DNA from: Rallus limicola
Lineage: Eukaryota; Chordata; Aves; Gruiformes; Rallidae
Direction of reading: 5' to 3'
Assembly: GCA_022605955.1 (NCBI GenBank)
Contig: JAKCOZ010000016.1
Location: 13,210,001-13,274,000, forward strand
Length of the DNA: 64,000 nucleotides
The position numbers and the translations under genes were made by a program. The notes beneath the pieces were generated by a model. That model saw nothing but the letters and a program-made list of their open reading frames with translations, was not told the DNA's origin and did not search any database. Below are positions 49,701 to 63,035 of the stretch, one piece after another. Positions within the stretch are counted from its first letter, which is position 1. Each line of letters starts with the position of its first letter.

Positions 49701-51919
49701 GAGGAGGTAAATGCAATTAAAGTTCCTTTTTCATCTGGGGCAGGAACAAAGACTGAAGGAAGGAAATCCTCAAGCTAGCTGTAATGACAAACGTGGCTGG
49801 CACACTATGAAGCCACACATTCATTTACCAATAGAAATAGTTAAAATTTTCAGTCATCATCTTATTGACTACAGGGGACTTTTTTTTAAAAAGTCAGCTT
49901 TTACACAGAAGCTGAATTATTTGAAAAGTGCCCTGGAAGGGACATGCTGGACATTTACAAATCTTATTCACTCACTGAAGTACGTCAGATATTCTGTATA
50001 CAATTCACTCCTGACTAAGGAATAAAAAGCACATGACCTAATGGAAGCAGTGATGATTAAGATTTATATATCCAGGAGATAAATTATGCTCTGCTGTCAT
50101 ACACTACAGGGAAGAGTATGGGACAGTAGCAGGATTATTTTAAGACAAGGAAACTACACATGTAAGAGTTAAAGCTCAAGAAAAGAGATCTGGCTTTTAT
50201 CAAGTTGACGCTTCAGATAAGAGGCTGCATTATAACAGGTTACAGTTGCAAAAATAATTTTGATTGGCATATCATTTATACTAACTACTGCTTGGAACCC
50301 ACCCAGAATATGAAGCGTACTATAAACTGTTAGGAAATATATCTGTGTATTGTTCAATATTTACAATGTGCTTTATTTTGTAAATCTAAGACCTGGCAGA
50401 AATATACAGAGTATTAAAAATAGTTCTGCTTAAAAAGAATCCCCTTTTCCCTATAAAAAGAAGAATTTCACTAACAGCAGTTTATAATTTTGTTCAAAAA
50501 TGTTCACAGTGAAGCTAAATAAACTTTCAATGGGAAAAATTTGATTGCTTTGTTCAGCTGCTCAAACAGATTTCTATCTCTACTTATTTGCATATTTCTG
50601 AATATTCCCTTTCAGGCCCACATCATTTCTGTTAGCAAAATCAATTTTCTGTTGGACAAAAAGTGAGATTTGGTCTAATGATTTTAAGCTTTTAAATAAA
50701 CATGAACCGAATGGTGTAGAGAGCTCTCCTTTTAAGAAAAGATCCTTGCTGTTTAGAAAGGAAAGCATTCTTCGCATTCACAGATATCAATTGACAGCAA
50801 CAGATTTTAACATGAAGGGAGAAAAAAAAATATACAAGGGCAAAACAAAAAGAGCTGCAACCTAATTATGTAGCTACAACACAGACCGATGGATGCTAAG
50901 TTTAATTTTTAAGGAACATTGTGTACACGCATCCATATGAAAAATGTAAGAAACATAATGATATAAAAGCTTTATTATCGATTTCCCAAAGCTCAAAGAA
51001 TACTCATGTTTATTAAATTGTTTCCTCTGCACCCGAAGAGAGAGATTGCTCTAAAATCCAACAGTTCTGCAGAATCCTTAGCAAACACCAAAAGCAATTT
51101 TTTCTAGGTCTGTTCAGCCCTGCTAATAGTTATTGTTTGCACAACTGTAACTAAGTACATTACCAACTAGTTGTTCAATCTATATAAATTTAAGAAACAC
51201 ACATTGCCAAGGAGTGACTCATATATCAGTCTATTATATGCTACAGAGCTGACTGTATTAAACAAATCACTTTCCCTACAGCTGAAGAATAGAAGCTATA
51301 TACAGAGCAGAGGTTATTGTCTAATTTAAATCTTGGCTTCTTTCCCAGAGCTGTACAAGATTCCAATTTGTGGAAATGTTACTCTCTGCTACTGCCAGAA
51401 AGGCTACAGAAAATGGTATTGGGTGCCTTCCAGAAATATGTCTGCAAAATGCCAATCAACAAGTCACTAAAGATTAACAGTATGACTGTACCAAATTAAT
51501 TTAAATTATAGAAACATATGGCTAGGATGTTTGCACTGCACTTAACACAACACCTGCTTCACAAACAGCTAAGTTTCCTTCCACAGTATAAAATAATATA
51601 TGTCAAACACCTTGAACCTGATTCCTATAAATGGGAAGAAAAAACAGTTAATAAACAGTAACCAAGGGTTACCACTATTAGCTACAAGCCACCATTTTGT
51701 AATTGTTAGATTACTTATTTATTTAGAATATTACATCAGCCCAGATTAAGTGGTCTCTTCCTATCATACAGAAAGTATTTAGCAAAAAAAAAGAAATTAA
51801 GAAAAAAGGTGACAGCACAACCATCTTTATATTCTGTTTAGGAATCCAAAACTGTGAGTTGATGTTGCTAAAATACCTTCAGTGTTCTAACAGTCCTTCC
51901 AATACAGTGCTATTGTGTC

Positions 51920-51951
51920 ATATATATACATGTATAGATATATATATACAC
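51920..51951. repeat. Imperfect (AT)n repeat
   Basis: Alternating AT sequence with GTA interruptions in intron 1. Confidence 0.85.
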
Positions 51952-54900
51952 AAATTTGACATTCTCAAGCAAAAGCCACTCCTGAAAGGCACTATAAGCT
52001 TATGAAAAGTTAAAAGATTAACAATCACACACCAGAAGTCAAATATTTTATATTTCCTTGATGTGACTTTTCCATTACTTTTATAAAACTCCTTAATATA
52101 TACGATCGTGTCATCAAATAAAAAAAAAATTTAAAAAATCAGTGACAGTCATAGAAATATTTACACATTAGTGTATGCCATATTTCAGCTGAAGAGGAAG
52201 GGAGCTGTTTTATGTTTCTCTCCACTGCTTTTCTATTATTGCCTAGCTAATGGAAATACATCAAACAAATGTTCTACAAGAGCAATAAATATTAAAGTTG
52301 ACCTATCCATCTGGAAGAAATGAGAACAATACTGCTCACTTTTAGCCCAAATATGACACTGATAAATGAAGCCATGAGATTCCATCACACTTTCAGCAAC
52401 CTGGGCTAAGCGCTCACCACGTGATCCTTGTACCAGCAATTTTCTCCATTCATCTTCATTAGGCAGTCACTTGACCTGCCTCCTAACATCCCTGTCAAAT
52501 TTGAACCTTCAGGGGGCTTGCTGTACTATCTAACAATGTACTCTTAAAGCTCTATTCCCTTTTGGAAAAAAGCTCAGATGACCATAAAAGAATCTACGAG
52601 CCATTTCTTCTGGAGAGAGAACCATCAGATGCTCATCATGATTAAGAAAGGAGATCCTTGCACCTTGCCCATGAGAGTAGGAACAGGAGTGTCTGTACAG
52701 TCCAGAGCCAACAGCACAGCCTGGCAGAAAAGCACAAGCGGGCAAAGCAATCGCCCTTTTGGCCATCAAAAGGCAATTACACATTCAAACGGGAATGCAC
52801 GTAACCTCTTGCCACAAACGGAACGCCCTCCATTTCCTCCCTCAATCACTGCTTAAAGCAAGCTGGAACAAGCAGCCGTAGCATTCTTAACCTAACACAA
52901 TAAGAGCGCTTCATCACATTAGCAGTTTTACATTACATCCCCATTATTTTCTTTTTCAACAGAATAATAACAACAGCATTGATTTGATTATTCTGCAATA
53001 GTGAAAATGAATACCAATTCAATGTGAATTTGCCAGTATAATAAAAAGCTCCTAACACGATTCTTAGAGACCCCCTAGAAAGACTGTTTATAACTTTATG
53101 ATCACTTAGGGAAATCAGGAAGGATAAAGGCATCGAAAGGCGTTAAGCTTTTGACGTTAGAACTCTCTGAGACACTCATGCAATTGCAATACCTTCGTTA
53201 GGGTAGATCTACAGCATTTATCTGACAAACATCTGATGTATTGACTCTGTTTTCCTATTGCACACAAGCTGCTCGTCTTTCATTTTTCAAAGAAGTCTTT
53301 AGAATTATAAATATTGTAGACTGTCATGGTAATGTAGCAATTAAAATACACCCACATAGATTTCTTTTAGGCAGTAAGTTCTTCAACCCTTTTTCATGTT
53401 GATCAGGTCTTACATGAGTGGTTCTATACAGCTGCTGAGCACACCGGGGACTTACTCATCCAGGAAAACAGTGCTGAATGCAAGGAAAGACTGTACAATC
53501 AAACAGAAAACACGTACGTATGATACAGAGGTAAGATGGATTTCACTGCAATCACCAGAAAATGACCAGAGACTTCTTTTCTACAAACCGAATACAAGTC
53601 CTTTCATGAACAGATACTTTGGTCATGCCAGGTTGGATTTATAGCCCTAAAGTTTTTACTTTTGATTTAAAAGCATTCAGACTGTATCTGACTTCAAAGG
53701 AAAACACAAAACATCTTATTTTCAGTCATTATTTTACAGGGTTCTACAAGTATCAGAAATGGTGCTGAAATACTGAAAACATGTCCAAAAGTGTGCACAA
53801 GAAAAATTGTTAACAGATGTGCAATTTACAATCAAGGCTCAACATAGGTGCATTTATGGTAAGTACATTCATTTCTTGACCGTAGAAGGCATTACTGGTA
53901 ATAATTCAGACATCGCTGAGGCGGTGCTCTGCTTCCCTTCACAACATAGGTGGGGAAGGTGCTTCTTTGAGCTGGAATGCTGATCCAAGCTTCTTTTTAA
54001 CCGTAATTATATGTTCTAACATCAGCATTAGAGGAATCACACAATGCTCCTTGGCAACATTTTCATCAGGCCTTTATAAGGCACTTCAGAAGACAGCCAC
54101 TGGTGGCATTAGGTGTCCCTGGAGCCAACCCAGCACTGCGCAGCATTAGCACTATCTGCATTAGTATTTGCGTACCCGCAGTAGTATCCGTGACTGCAAA
54201 CGTCTTTACCAGTGCTCACTGAGCCTTCCTCCAGAGCGAAAAATAATGAATTCTCTCTTCTCTAAGATGCTGAAGATTTCAGGCCCTCTGCATTGATTCC
54301 AAGTACAGAGTTGGTGACGTTTCCTCCAACAATGACACAAGCCTTGGCCATTTCCTCTGAATGAACAGATTCTTCTTGAGAACAAACAAATGTCTCTGCA
54401 ATGACAGAGACTAAAACATCTCAAAAGTGGCTTTCATGTGTGGTTCAGTCTATAGCTGCTGCAGATAGTTGATTCTCCACATAAAGCAACTTGGAAAGAT
54501 CAGCTTGTAGATCCAGTTGTTCTCAAAATCAGCCATGAGCCTGTTATCTACCAATTCTCTTTGTCAGGGTGACTTCTTTGAAAATATTAATATGAAGTTA
54601 ATGAAATAAAGTGCTCTAAATGGACTCTCTTGTTGACCAGATGACAATAACTTTTCAATATTTTATTGAATTAAGTTCCTGAACAAAGCTTAATTCCAGC
54701 AATAGTAAAACAGTCCTTTTACCAAGGTTGGGAGCTAGAAAAGTCAAAACACTGAACAGTCAGAAGGCGAGGCATGAGGCAGTTTTAAGGAACTTGTCAA
54801 AAAAAAAGAGAAGCACAGCCCCTAAGATGATCCTGTGTATAGTAAGAGATATAATGATATATTAAAGTCTAAGAAGGCGTGTCAGAGAAACTACCCGTAG

Positions 54901-54958
54901 GTCTCAGAAGACCTGATCAAGGAAAAAAACCCCAATCATTTAATCTGCTTCCAAGATG

Positions 54959-54987
54959 CCCCCCCCCCCCCCCACATATATATATAT
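54959..54987. repeat. C15 run followed by (AT)n
   Basis: Fifteen C residues followed by ACATATATATATATAT. A poly(A) run of 16 lies 36 bp further on, at 55023-55038. Confidence 0.9.
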
Positions 54988-55022
54988 GGAAAAGCCCTAC
55001 ATGCTACAATTAAGAGGAGGGG

Positions 55023-55038
55023 AAAAAAAAAAAAAAAA
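55023..55038. repeat. Poly(A) run of 16
   Basis: Pure A16 close to the C15/(AT)n repeat. Confidence 0.9.
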
Positions 55039-58000
55039 TCAAACAAGCAACAGATATTCCAAGAAGTGGAGCTGAACAAGAAGCGACGCAGGTTTTCACC
55101 TCAGCTAGCTGATGTTTGCTGTGGAATGTTTCATCAAAAGCGATGATGATGTGTTATGATAATGTCAGCTTTACCATCACCATCATCTGTCATGCCAGAA
55201 TTATTCTGTGGCTGTTGATGATGAAGTGGCTCTTCAATTCTTCAAGACTGAGTGACACTGAAGCAACCTGTAAAAGTATCTGCTAAAAAGAAGCAGAAGC
55301 ATTCTATATTGCTTGAGTTAGGCTCTGCATACATTAGTGCAATATTCTAGTTGGAATTAGCCTTTCTCTGATAGGAACTTCACTAAGGAGTTGTACTTTG
55401 ACAGCAGGCAACTCATCTTAAATTTCATTAACTTTCCTTCTACACTACTTTCTTAACTTTATTTCCAATGCCCTTTCAAATGCAGTTCAGCCATGAACTC
55501 TATCATTTATAGTGCAGCATTGTTTGTGTCGAGTCTTTGCAGCAGGGTTATCGCTATAGGTTAATGGATTTGTGTTCTGAGAAGCCACGATTAGAATAGG
55601 TTTACCAATAGTGACCCATGTTCTGCATTATACAGTGAAAAACATATCTCGCGGCATGATCGTTATCAACCGTCAAAAGAGATACTGAGAGCTGTGTGCA
55701 GACAGCACTAAACTCAGATGGGTGTAGTGCTCTGTAGAGGTGTTGTACAGTGGTTAAGTGTGACATGTACAAATTGCTGAAGCAAAGATTTGCAGAAATA
55801 ACAGTCTCTATCAATGCTAATGGCTTTGAGTTTAGAAAATGATGAGCAGGATTTGAAGCACAGCGTGAATATGTATTCAAAATATTTGTGGCACATTAAT
55901 GGACGTTTTCATTAGAAGAGGTTAGAACAATGGCCAAATCTGCAATTTTATACAAGGTGTGAAGTCATTGCAATAACTCTGCAAAATTCAGAAATACATT
56001 CTTACTATTTTAATGTCTTTACTGGAGAAGACATTAAAAATTACAACCCTTGAACTCCCCTCCCGATGGAGCTATTCCAGTAGAAAAAACAAGCACAAAT
56101 AAAGGAATAAGTTTTCATTAACGCTGTGTAAAATTTCTTGTCCCTTCTGCAAAACTTTCTAAGCACCGTCCAGTAGAAGGTAGCAAAAAACTTATAAGCT
56201 GTCATCAGTTTTCTCTTCCTTTTTCATTATGATACGCCAGCTGACATCAAGAAGAAACACCACAGAAAACACATTTATATTTTAACTGGACTATAGAGCT
56301 TCTTGCTGTGCTCGCAAGGCATCAGAAATAGTGATTAGGAGAGCATTTAATAGTAACTATAACATTCAAAAGAATAAGTAGTGCATTCAAGGTAGAAGGC
56401 CAACTAATCACCCAGTGAACAATGACACTTGCTGTCAGAAGAGACTGCACATACAATGCAGGCCTGGGCTGTCAAACCATTATGTATGCACAGCTACAGC
56501 CTTCCCTTCTTCCAAATTGGACTTTTACGCATTGATTCTTTTAACAAATACAGTGATACCGCATTGTGATACTGAACCCATTCAGTTATGAAATGTGCAT
56601 CAATAAAAAAAGCTTGCAAGGAAAGACTTCAATGCACAGGCTCAAAATTTAAGCACTTCATAGCTTCATGCCTAGAAAGTCATTGACTTTCATGAGAGCT
56701 CTACCTAGTGTGTTTCCAGTTCCTGCAAAGGCAAGAATTCTTTCCAGGTTAAGTTCTGCATGCCTGGAACAATGGGAAGAGTGATTTCAGATGGTCTTCA
56801 TCACTCTTCTTCACAGGTAGGACTTAGAGAAGCCCATATCTTTATAACTGTTTGTCCACTATTTCAACTACTTGAAGGCAGGCATCCGTGCACTCCCCAA
56901 GAGCAGAAATGACTGTATATCCCACATCCACAGCTTCTGTTGTCTACCCAGCTGAGTATGGGTATTTAAAATTCAAGTATGATATTCAAAATTCAAGTCC
57001 TGCCTGCCCCCCTACTCCAAATAAGCAGCCCCGAAGAGTCAAACCAGTTAGTTACACCAACTGTTTATTACACTTCAGCAAAATTTAAGAAAACCCCACA
57101 CTGCTTTCCTTCAGAGGCAGTGATGTATTTACATCTGACACAAGTTGTCCTCAGGACATAATTTCATTGAGCATCTCTTCCTCATTTTGTGTAGTAGCTT
57201 AATCTGCCATAGTTCTTGTTGCAGCTTGCTTAAACTGTTCTCAGATTTTTTTTTTCCCCTACCTAACACCTATTAAAGGGCTATAATACCTCTGATAAAA
57301 CGTGCTGTGCCAGGAGTTGCTGCTGATCATTTCCAGGACAGTGCTACTGACGCTGTTTCAGTAATACTCATAGCAGCACTGCTCTTTGGAGGGAGGTGAT
57401 CAGATGGTGTTTTTTCCCCTTGAATATTTTGTCAGCATGGAATCTGACTGGTGTCTCCACACAGCACACTCACCAGCTTTGAATCAGAACATCTCTTTAT
57501 GACCTGCCAAGACAGCAACCGCTTGAAGCACCATCTTCCAGATCTTCTGATGTGAACTTCTGTTACAATGAAATAAACACCTCTGGAATTATAACAGTGA
57601 CCTCAAAATAATCATCTCTATGAAACACTAAAAGACTGAGCATTCAGGAAACTGACCAGGCATCTGTTGTAATGGCAGTTAAACTACCTAAAAGGCTGTA
57701 TTTTCAATGCCTGAAAGTTGTCACAATGGGCAACACTAAACAACACTTGCTCAACGTGATAGGACAATCAAGCCCATTCTACTCAAAGAAGTGCTTTCAG
57801 GATTCTCTTCCAAAGAGCATTAAACTAATTTCTGTAGTGAAGATAGTTAAATCCTGTCTACAGAAGAGCATCTCCAACACTATGTCAACAAAAAATAAAC
57901 CACAAGTAATGGAAAATTCTGGCATTCACTGAACTGAAGTACCAGCCACACCAAGGTTTTGATACCTTGAAGGCTAAAAGGGCCTGAGATATTATTGAGT

Positions 58001-61000
58001 ATGGAATATGGATTCTTTGTTTTCAAAAATCCAGATTCTGTTAATAAGCTACCTTGAAAAAATGGTATAATTTACGCCAAGGGCAGAATTAAATGCAATG
58101 TGATGCAGAACAGACACCTCTGTATTTTTGAAAAAAACATTCATGAATGTTATAATTTTTAAGGGCGTAATGTATTTTGAAGTCTACATAAGAAAAAACA
58201 TAAACAGAAGACTTAGTTTTCAAATGGTCTTTGTTTTTTACTATGTAAACAAAGAGCTGTTAGTTCAGATATCTTTTTATTTTGGAGGAAATTAATTTGC
58301 ACCTTATTAGATATTATGGTTCTTTCTTGGAAAGAGAGATGAAAAAGAAAATTAAGAGCACCTAAACAATGTTTGTCCAAGTAAAATGACTTTACTAGAA
58401 GTACAATTACCATGTGAAAACTCTACATAACTTTGCCAACTTTAATCTGAATGTCTACGTATGCTCATTTTGAGCTTTTTTTAAACAATGGTATGTGTCA
58501 TTTATGTTAGAATCAAATCTGAAAGCCTCTCTATCCCTAAGCAATAGCTAACAGGAACATATTCCTGTGAATTTTTATTTTTCTGGCACAAGAAGTTATT
58601 CTCACATCTGTTAGAGCTGATTTGGAATCGCTGCTCTTGGAAGACAGATTCTTTTATTTATTTCTTGAACATGAATCCCTGAAGAGTGAAAGAGGCCTCA
58701 GACACTCCAACGGGGTAACCTGACCTAGGAAACCCCAACCTGTGCCAAGGGGCAGAGGGAAATAGTTTTAATGCTACAGCGCAATCTCCTGAGCCCAGGG
58801 AACTGTAACCAGCCTGGGGACTTTTACTGACTACAGTCCAATGCAGCTTTTTAATTTCATCCCTGGAAGCCAGTGATACACATGGAACAGTCTCAAGGGA
58901 GTTATCTATAGGTTTGTGCATCTTACTAGGAAACACTCATTTAGGAAAGGAAGGATGGAATTACAGCTAAGATACGTACAGCTCCCAATTCTGCCACCTA
59001 AGTCTACATGCCCTTGATTGATTTACTTAATATCTATTGGCCCTGAGTGTCTAATGGAAATAATAACACTTCTAAAATAAAAGTGGAAAAACCTAAAGGA
59101 CCATTCATTCTTACAAAGACAAAAGCACTTAAATTTATAAAGACAAAGGACAAATAAGGGTCCAAAATTTAATCACCAGGTTGTATGTTAATATCTAGTT
59201 GGGTTTCAAATTAAGGGGGGCAAAAAAAGTGGTAAGATTAATACAGCCTCTATTGACAGAAAATTATTTATGTTTGCTTCTACTTCTGTCACGTAACACT
59301 TGTTAGACAACAGAAAGCCTTATGCTTACAAGTGGAGTTAAGGTGTACTAGGTTTTCTCTGGAGACACCCTGGCATTTGCTTCTTAAGGTAACTGTGGCA
59401 CGTTCAAAATATGAGGTCCCTTTCCATCAGCTCAGGGCTACATCTGCAACACACACAACTTATAGGCCTCCGAGGTCCATGGTAGTGGCTACAGCCCCGA
59501 GTGTAAGCAGGATTCACAATCACAGAGTTTCTCTTTGACCTAAGTCTTATCAAGCTGTGTTCTTCTCTTTACCAGGCTCTCCACAAAATGGTGACACTGC
59601 TGGCCACCTCCAGAAATGCAGGAACTTTTTCTATGCATAAACACTTGCAAGAAAAATTGCGGATTCCTATAGGCTTTACAGAACAGAACAGTGAAGCAGA
59701 CGTTTTTAAAGTCCATACTTTTGGATATAGACACTTTCTGTCTAGACCTCAGCCCTATACACTAGGGTATAAACTTCTAAACCACTTAGGTTTGTAACTG
59801 ACAGAAATACTATTTGGTGAATTAGTTCTTCGCACCACAGAATCACAGAATGAAACAACCATTCATAAGAAGTGACTGATGGATTTTATTCTGGTAACTC
59901 ATCTGGCTGACTGAAATAATTTAAGACTTTTTTTTCCCCTCTTAGTTCAAGGATGACCGTACAATGCAGAATATTAGTGATATGAAGCTATTTCAGCTGT
60001 ACATGTAGTATTCGTATGCTACTCAATACCTCCCCCTACACATGCATGTACCTGCAGAGCAGTCAGCAGCTGCTGCTGCCTACAGTAGCACTGGAGAAAG
60101 GCAAGACTTAAGATTTATGTTCTTTAAATATTTGCTTAATTCTCTTGCACAGAGACTTTTTTTTCATTATTCACCTTGATGACTTAAAAATACAAGCGAT
60201 ACTGCCTCTGAGTTAGTGAATTTTATAAACACCTATCAATAGAGCTTATGAATGTCTGCTCCCTCCGAGCCAACAAATAATGAATGTTGACAATGGTGTG
60301 AGATTGCAGTCAATGTCCAGCGCCATTTATTCATGAAGGTAAGAATTCAGAGCCCACTTCCCTACCATTTCATCTAGTTTTATTCTGGTGTGAAGATGTT
60401 GGTTTCATTTAATCTAGGAAGTACATAAAGGTGCATTTCCACTGCATAGTCCTGCATGGAGAATACATAAAAAGTCATGAGTGTTCTGTGAGAGATAATC
60501 TTTGTATCTTAAACCACGACACTTGCATTATATCTGCTATTCATTCATATTACTCATGGCACAAGTGCCAGACTGGTCTCACTGAGGCTGAAGCCAGCAC
60601 TGACACGCAGCCTTCCTGTAGATGAAAGTCAGTGCTTTCCAGAGCTAGAAGCTTTTGCGTCTCTCCTGTGAACTAGATAAGGTGACACTAAAACTCCCAA
60701 AAGGTTGGTGAGGAGAGAGGAAGGAATGGAAGAAACTGCTGTGCTGGAAAATTGCACCGCAATAGAATAAATCACAGGAGAGCCACAGGAGAAGTGTTTT
60801 TCCCCTTTCTGTTTTTGCTAAGAGAATGAGGCAGAGGTTGGCGCAGGAGACGGACTTCAGATCACCACATCAACTTTAGGCACTAATATTTAAGGCTTTT
60901 ATCAATGACCTAGCTTACACTGTGTATCATTCACTCTATCTAAAAATGAAGCATTTAACAGGTAAAATAAACTTTTTTGTTTTGAAGATGTGAGAGGTTT

Positions 61001-62884
61001 GCAGTTTGTTTGTCTTCTGAACTGTGACTTTAAACACATTTCTTTTGACACAACCTTTGCCACTGCTTTTGGAACCAACACTCAAGGCAGAACTAGTTGT
61101 ACTCTAAACCACTGGCTTACAATGCTCGCTGTTCTTACTAAACCAGCTTCGCTGCAGAAGGAGCATTGCACAAAGGATCCTGCACCAGAGAAAGAAAATC
61201 CGGAAGCACAAAAGATGCTACCTTTGCAAAAATGCAGCATCCAGATACTAGATTACAATTAGGTTTCTGTTCCAAGTACAACACACACTGTTAACCTTAG
61301 ACAACTGTACATGAACCTTTTAATTAACACGTTATCTTTGGTGCAATTAATATATTGTACCTCGCATGTTATCTTTTATTACTTTTACAATCTGAGAATT
61401 ATTAATTAATCCCTGTGATTCCAAGAGGAAAGAGACATCATTCCAGAGAAAGTCAGTGCTTTGAGAATGTCACAGCTGCTGACATTTTAGAACAATTCTT
61501 CAGCTGTCTTCCAGTACTACAAGGCCTTACTTACCTTTAGCTTACGCTGTCCTCGTGGAACATGCACAAACCCAGGACATTGTTACTACGTACATTTTTT
61601 TACATCTGCAAGTTTTATTCTCATGTTATACTAAACATCCAACTACTGCAGTCAAGAGAAAAGTTTAGTTTTAAAAAAGGGGGGTTAAATCCTTAATAAT
61701 CCCCTCAATATAGTCAAGAATCTTCCTATCTATCAGTGTCCACAGTAAAGCATATAGACAGTAGCACCAATTCAAAGAAGCAATGTGATAGTTTGACCCT
61801 AAAGATACTAATACAGATGATGATCTTTTAAAAGCCACTCTGCCAACTTGATTTACTGTGATGAATAAATTCATAGCCTAATAGCTTGTCGCAATATGTT
61901 TGATTTGAGACATTAAAAGAGGAAATTATTTCAAAAGATGACTGTCCTTATAAAATACTTTAAAACCCCAGAAGATTTACAATTTTTCTATCACATACCA
62001 GATTTAATAAAAGTAAACACAAGACAGCATAATGTGGCTACTCTCCAGCAACAAATAAAGCTATCTTTTTTCAATAATAAATTTCATTTGCGTGAGCTAG
62101 AAACTGTCTTATACTTGCTTATAAGCAAAGGACTCCTTAATCTGTATTGCACCAAAGGAAATTAGTATATTCCCAAGAAACCACAACAGGAATCAGCTGC
62201 AAAACATTGTGCTGTCTTTAATTGGCTTAGAAAACGAAAAGCATGCCCTAGAAGTATTTAACAGATGAGATGAAGATTTTCTTAGAACTGCAGCATATCA
62301 GATTCCCTGTTTTATTCCATAATTACTTGATTCCACATAGACTTACACATGAAAATGTAGGACAACTGGGCAGCTACCTACCATACAGTATCCCTATCCA
62401 CATAAGGGTGTAAAAGCAGACTGCTATTCCAGTAATTTGACCTTGCAATTTCTCTTTTTAGCATAATTATTCATTTTTTATCAGCCCCATATAAATTAAA
62501 ATCTATGCATATATTGTCACAGAGTACCTAGTTAAAGAAAAATTATCCTGATACCCACAAAAATAGACACTGAGTCAAACCACTTGTGGATTTAACAAAA
62601 AGAACTTGCTCCTACCTCTTACATCTTTATTTGCTATAACCATAAACAACCCAAAAAATGTCACTGGTGTCACAAGATGACTCATTAATATAAAGGATAA
62701 TTTTGGTAGTCAAACATGCTGACACACATTATATATACAAATATATTTCATATATAACAACATACATTAAGCAGTCATAACATGCATGAAGGCATTAGAG
62801 ATGTATGCAGTAGCACCTGGACAGGTCTCCCAGAGCCCTCCACAGAGCCATGAATTAAGCTTCAGAGCACTACCAGGAGGTCCC

Positions 62885-63035
62885 TATATATTATCATCTC
62901 TATTTTCATAGAGAAAGTCAGCAAGAGACAGGCACAATAAACAGCTTGCCCAAGGTCACAGAGCAATGGAATAACAGAAATGGGATTGGAACCCAAATGC
63001 CCTGACTTCTATTGTAACAAATACACTCTGTTTCT
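62885..63035 (-). mobile_element. Ancient MIR-type SINE remnant
   Basis: The plus strand reads like the reverse complement of the MIR SINE. It has TTATCATCTCTATTTTCATA and a GAGAC.GGCACA segment, then the core CTTGCCCAAGGTCACAGAGC (62945-62964), then GGGATTGGAACCC (62982-62994), the counterpart of the tRNA-like B-box end. The order and spacing match the consensus I know. MIR belongs to the tRNA-derived SINEs spread early in amniotes, and recognisable copies in birds are old and few. No target duplication is visible. Confidence 0.72.

Noticed and set aside
59837..59852. Tiny CR1-like tail ACAGAATCACAGAATG on the plus strand
   Set aside because: It resembles the reverse of the CR1 terminal repeat but is only about 16 bp, with no adjoining CR1 body.
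62982..62994. tRNA-like B-box sequence
   Set aside because: It belongs to the MIR-type SINE; there is no cloverleaf or A box of a tRNA gene.
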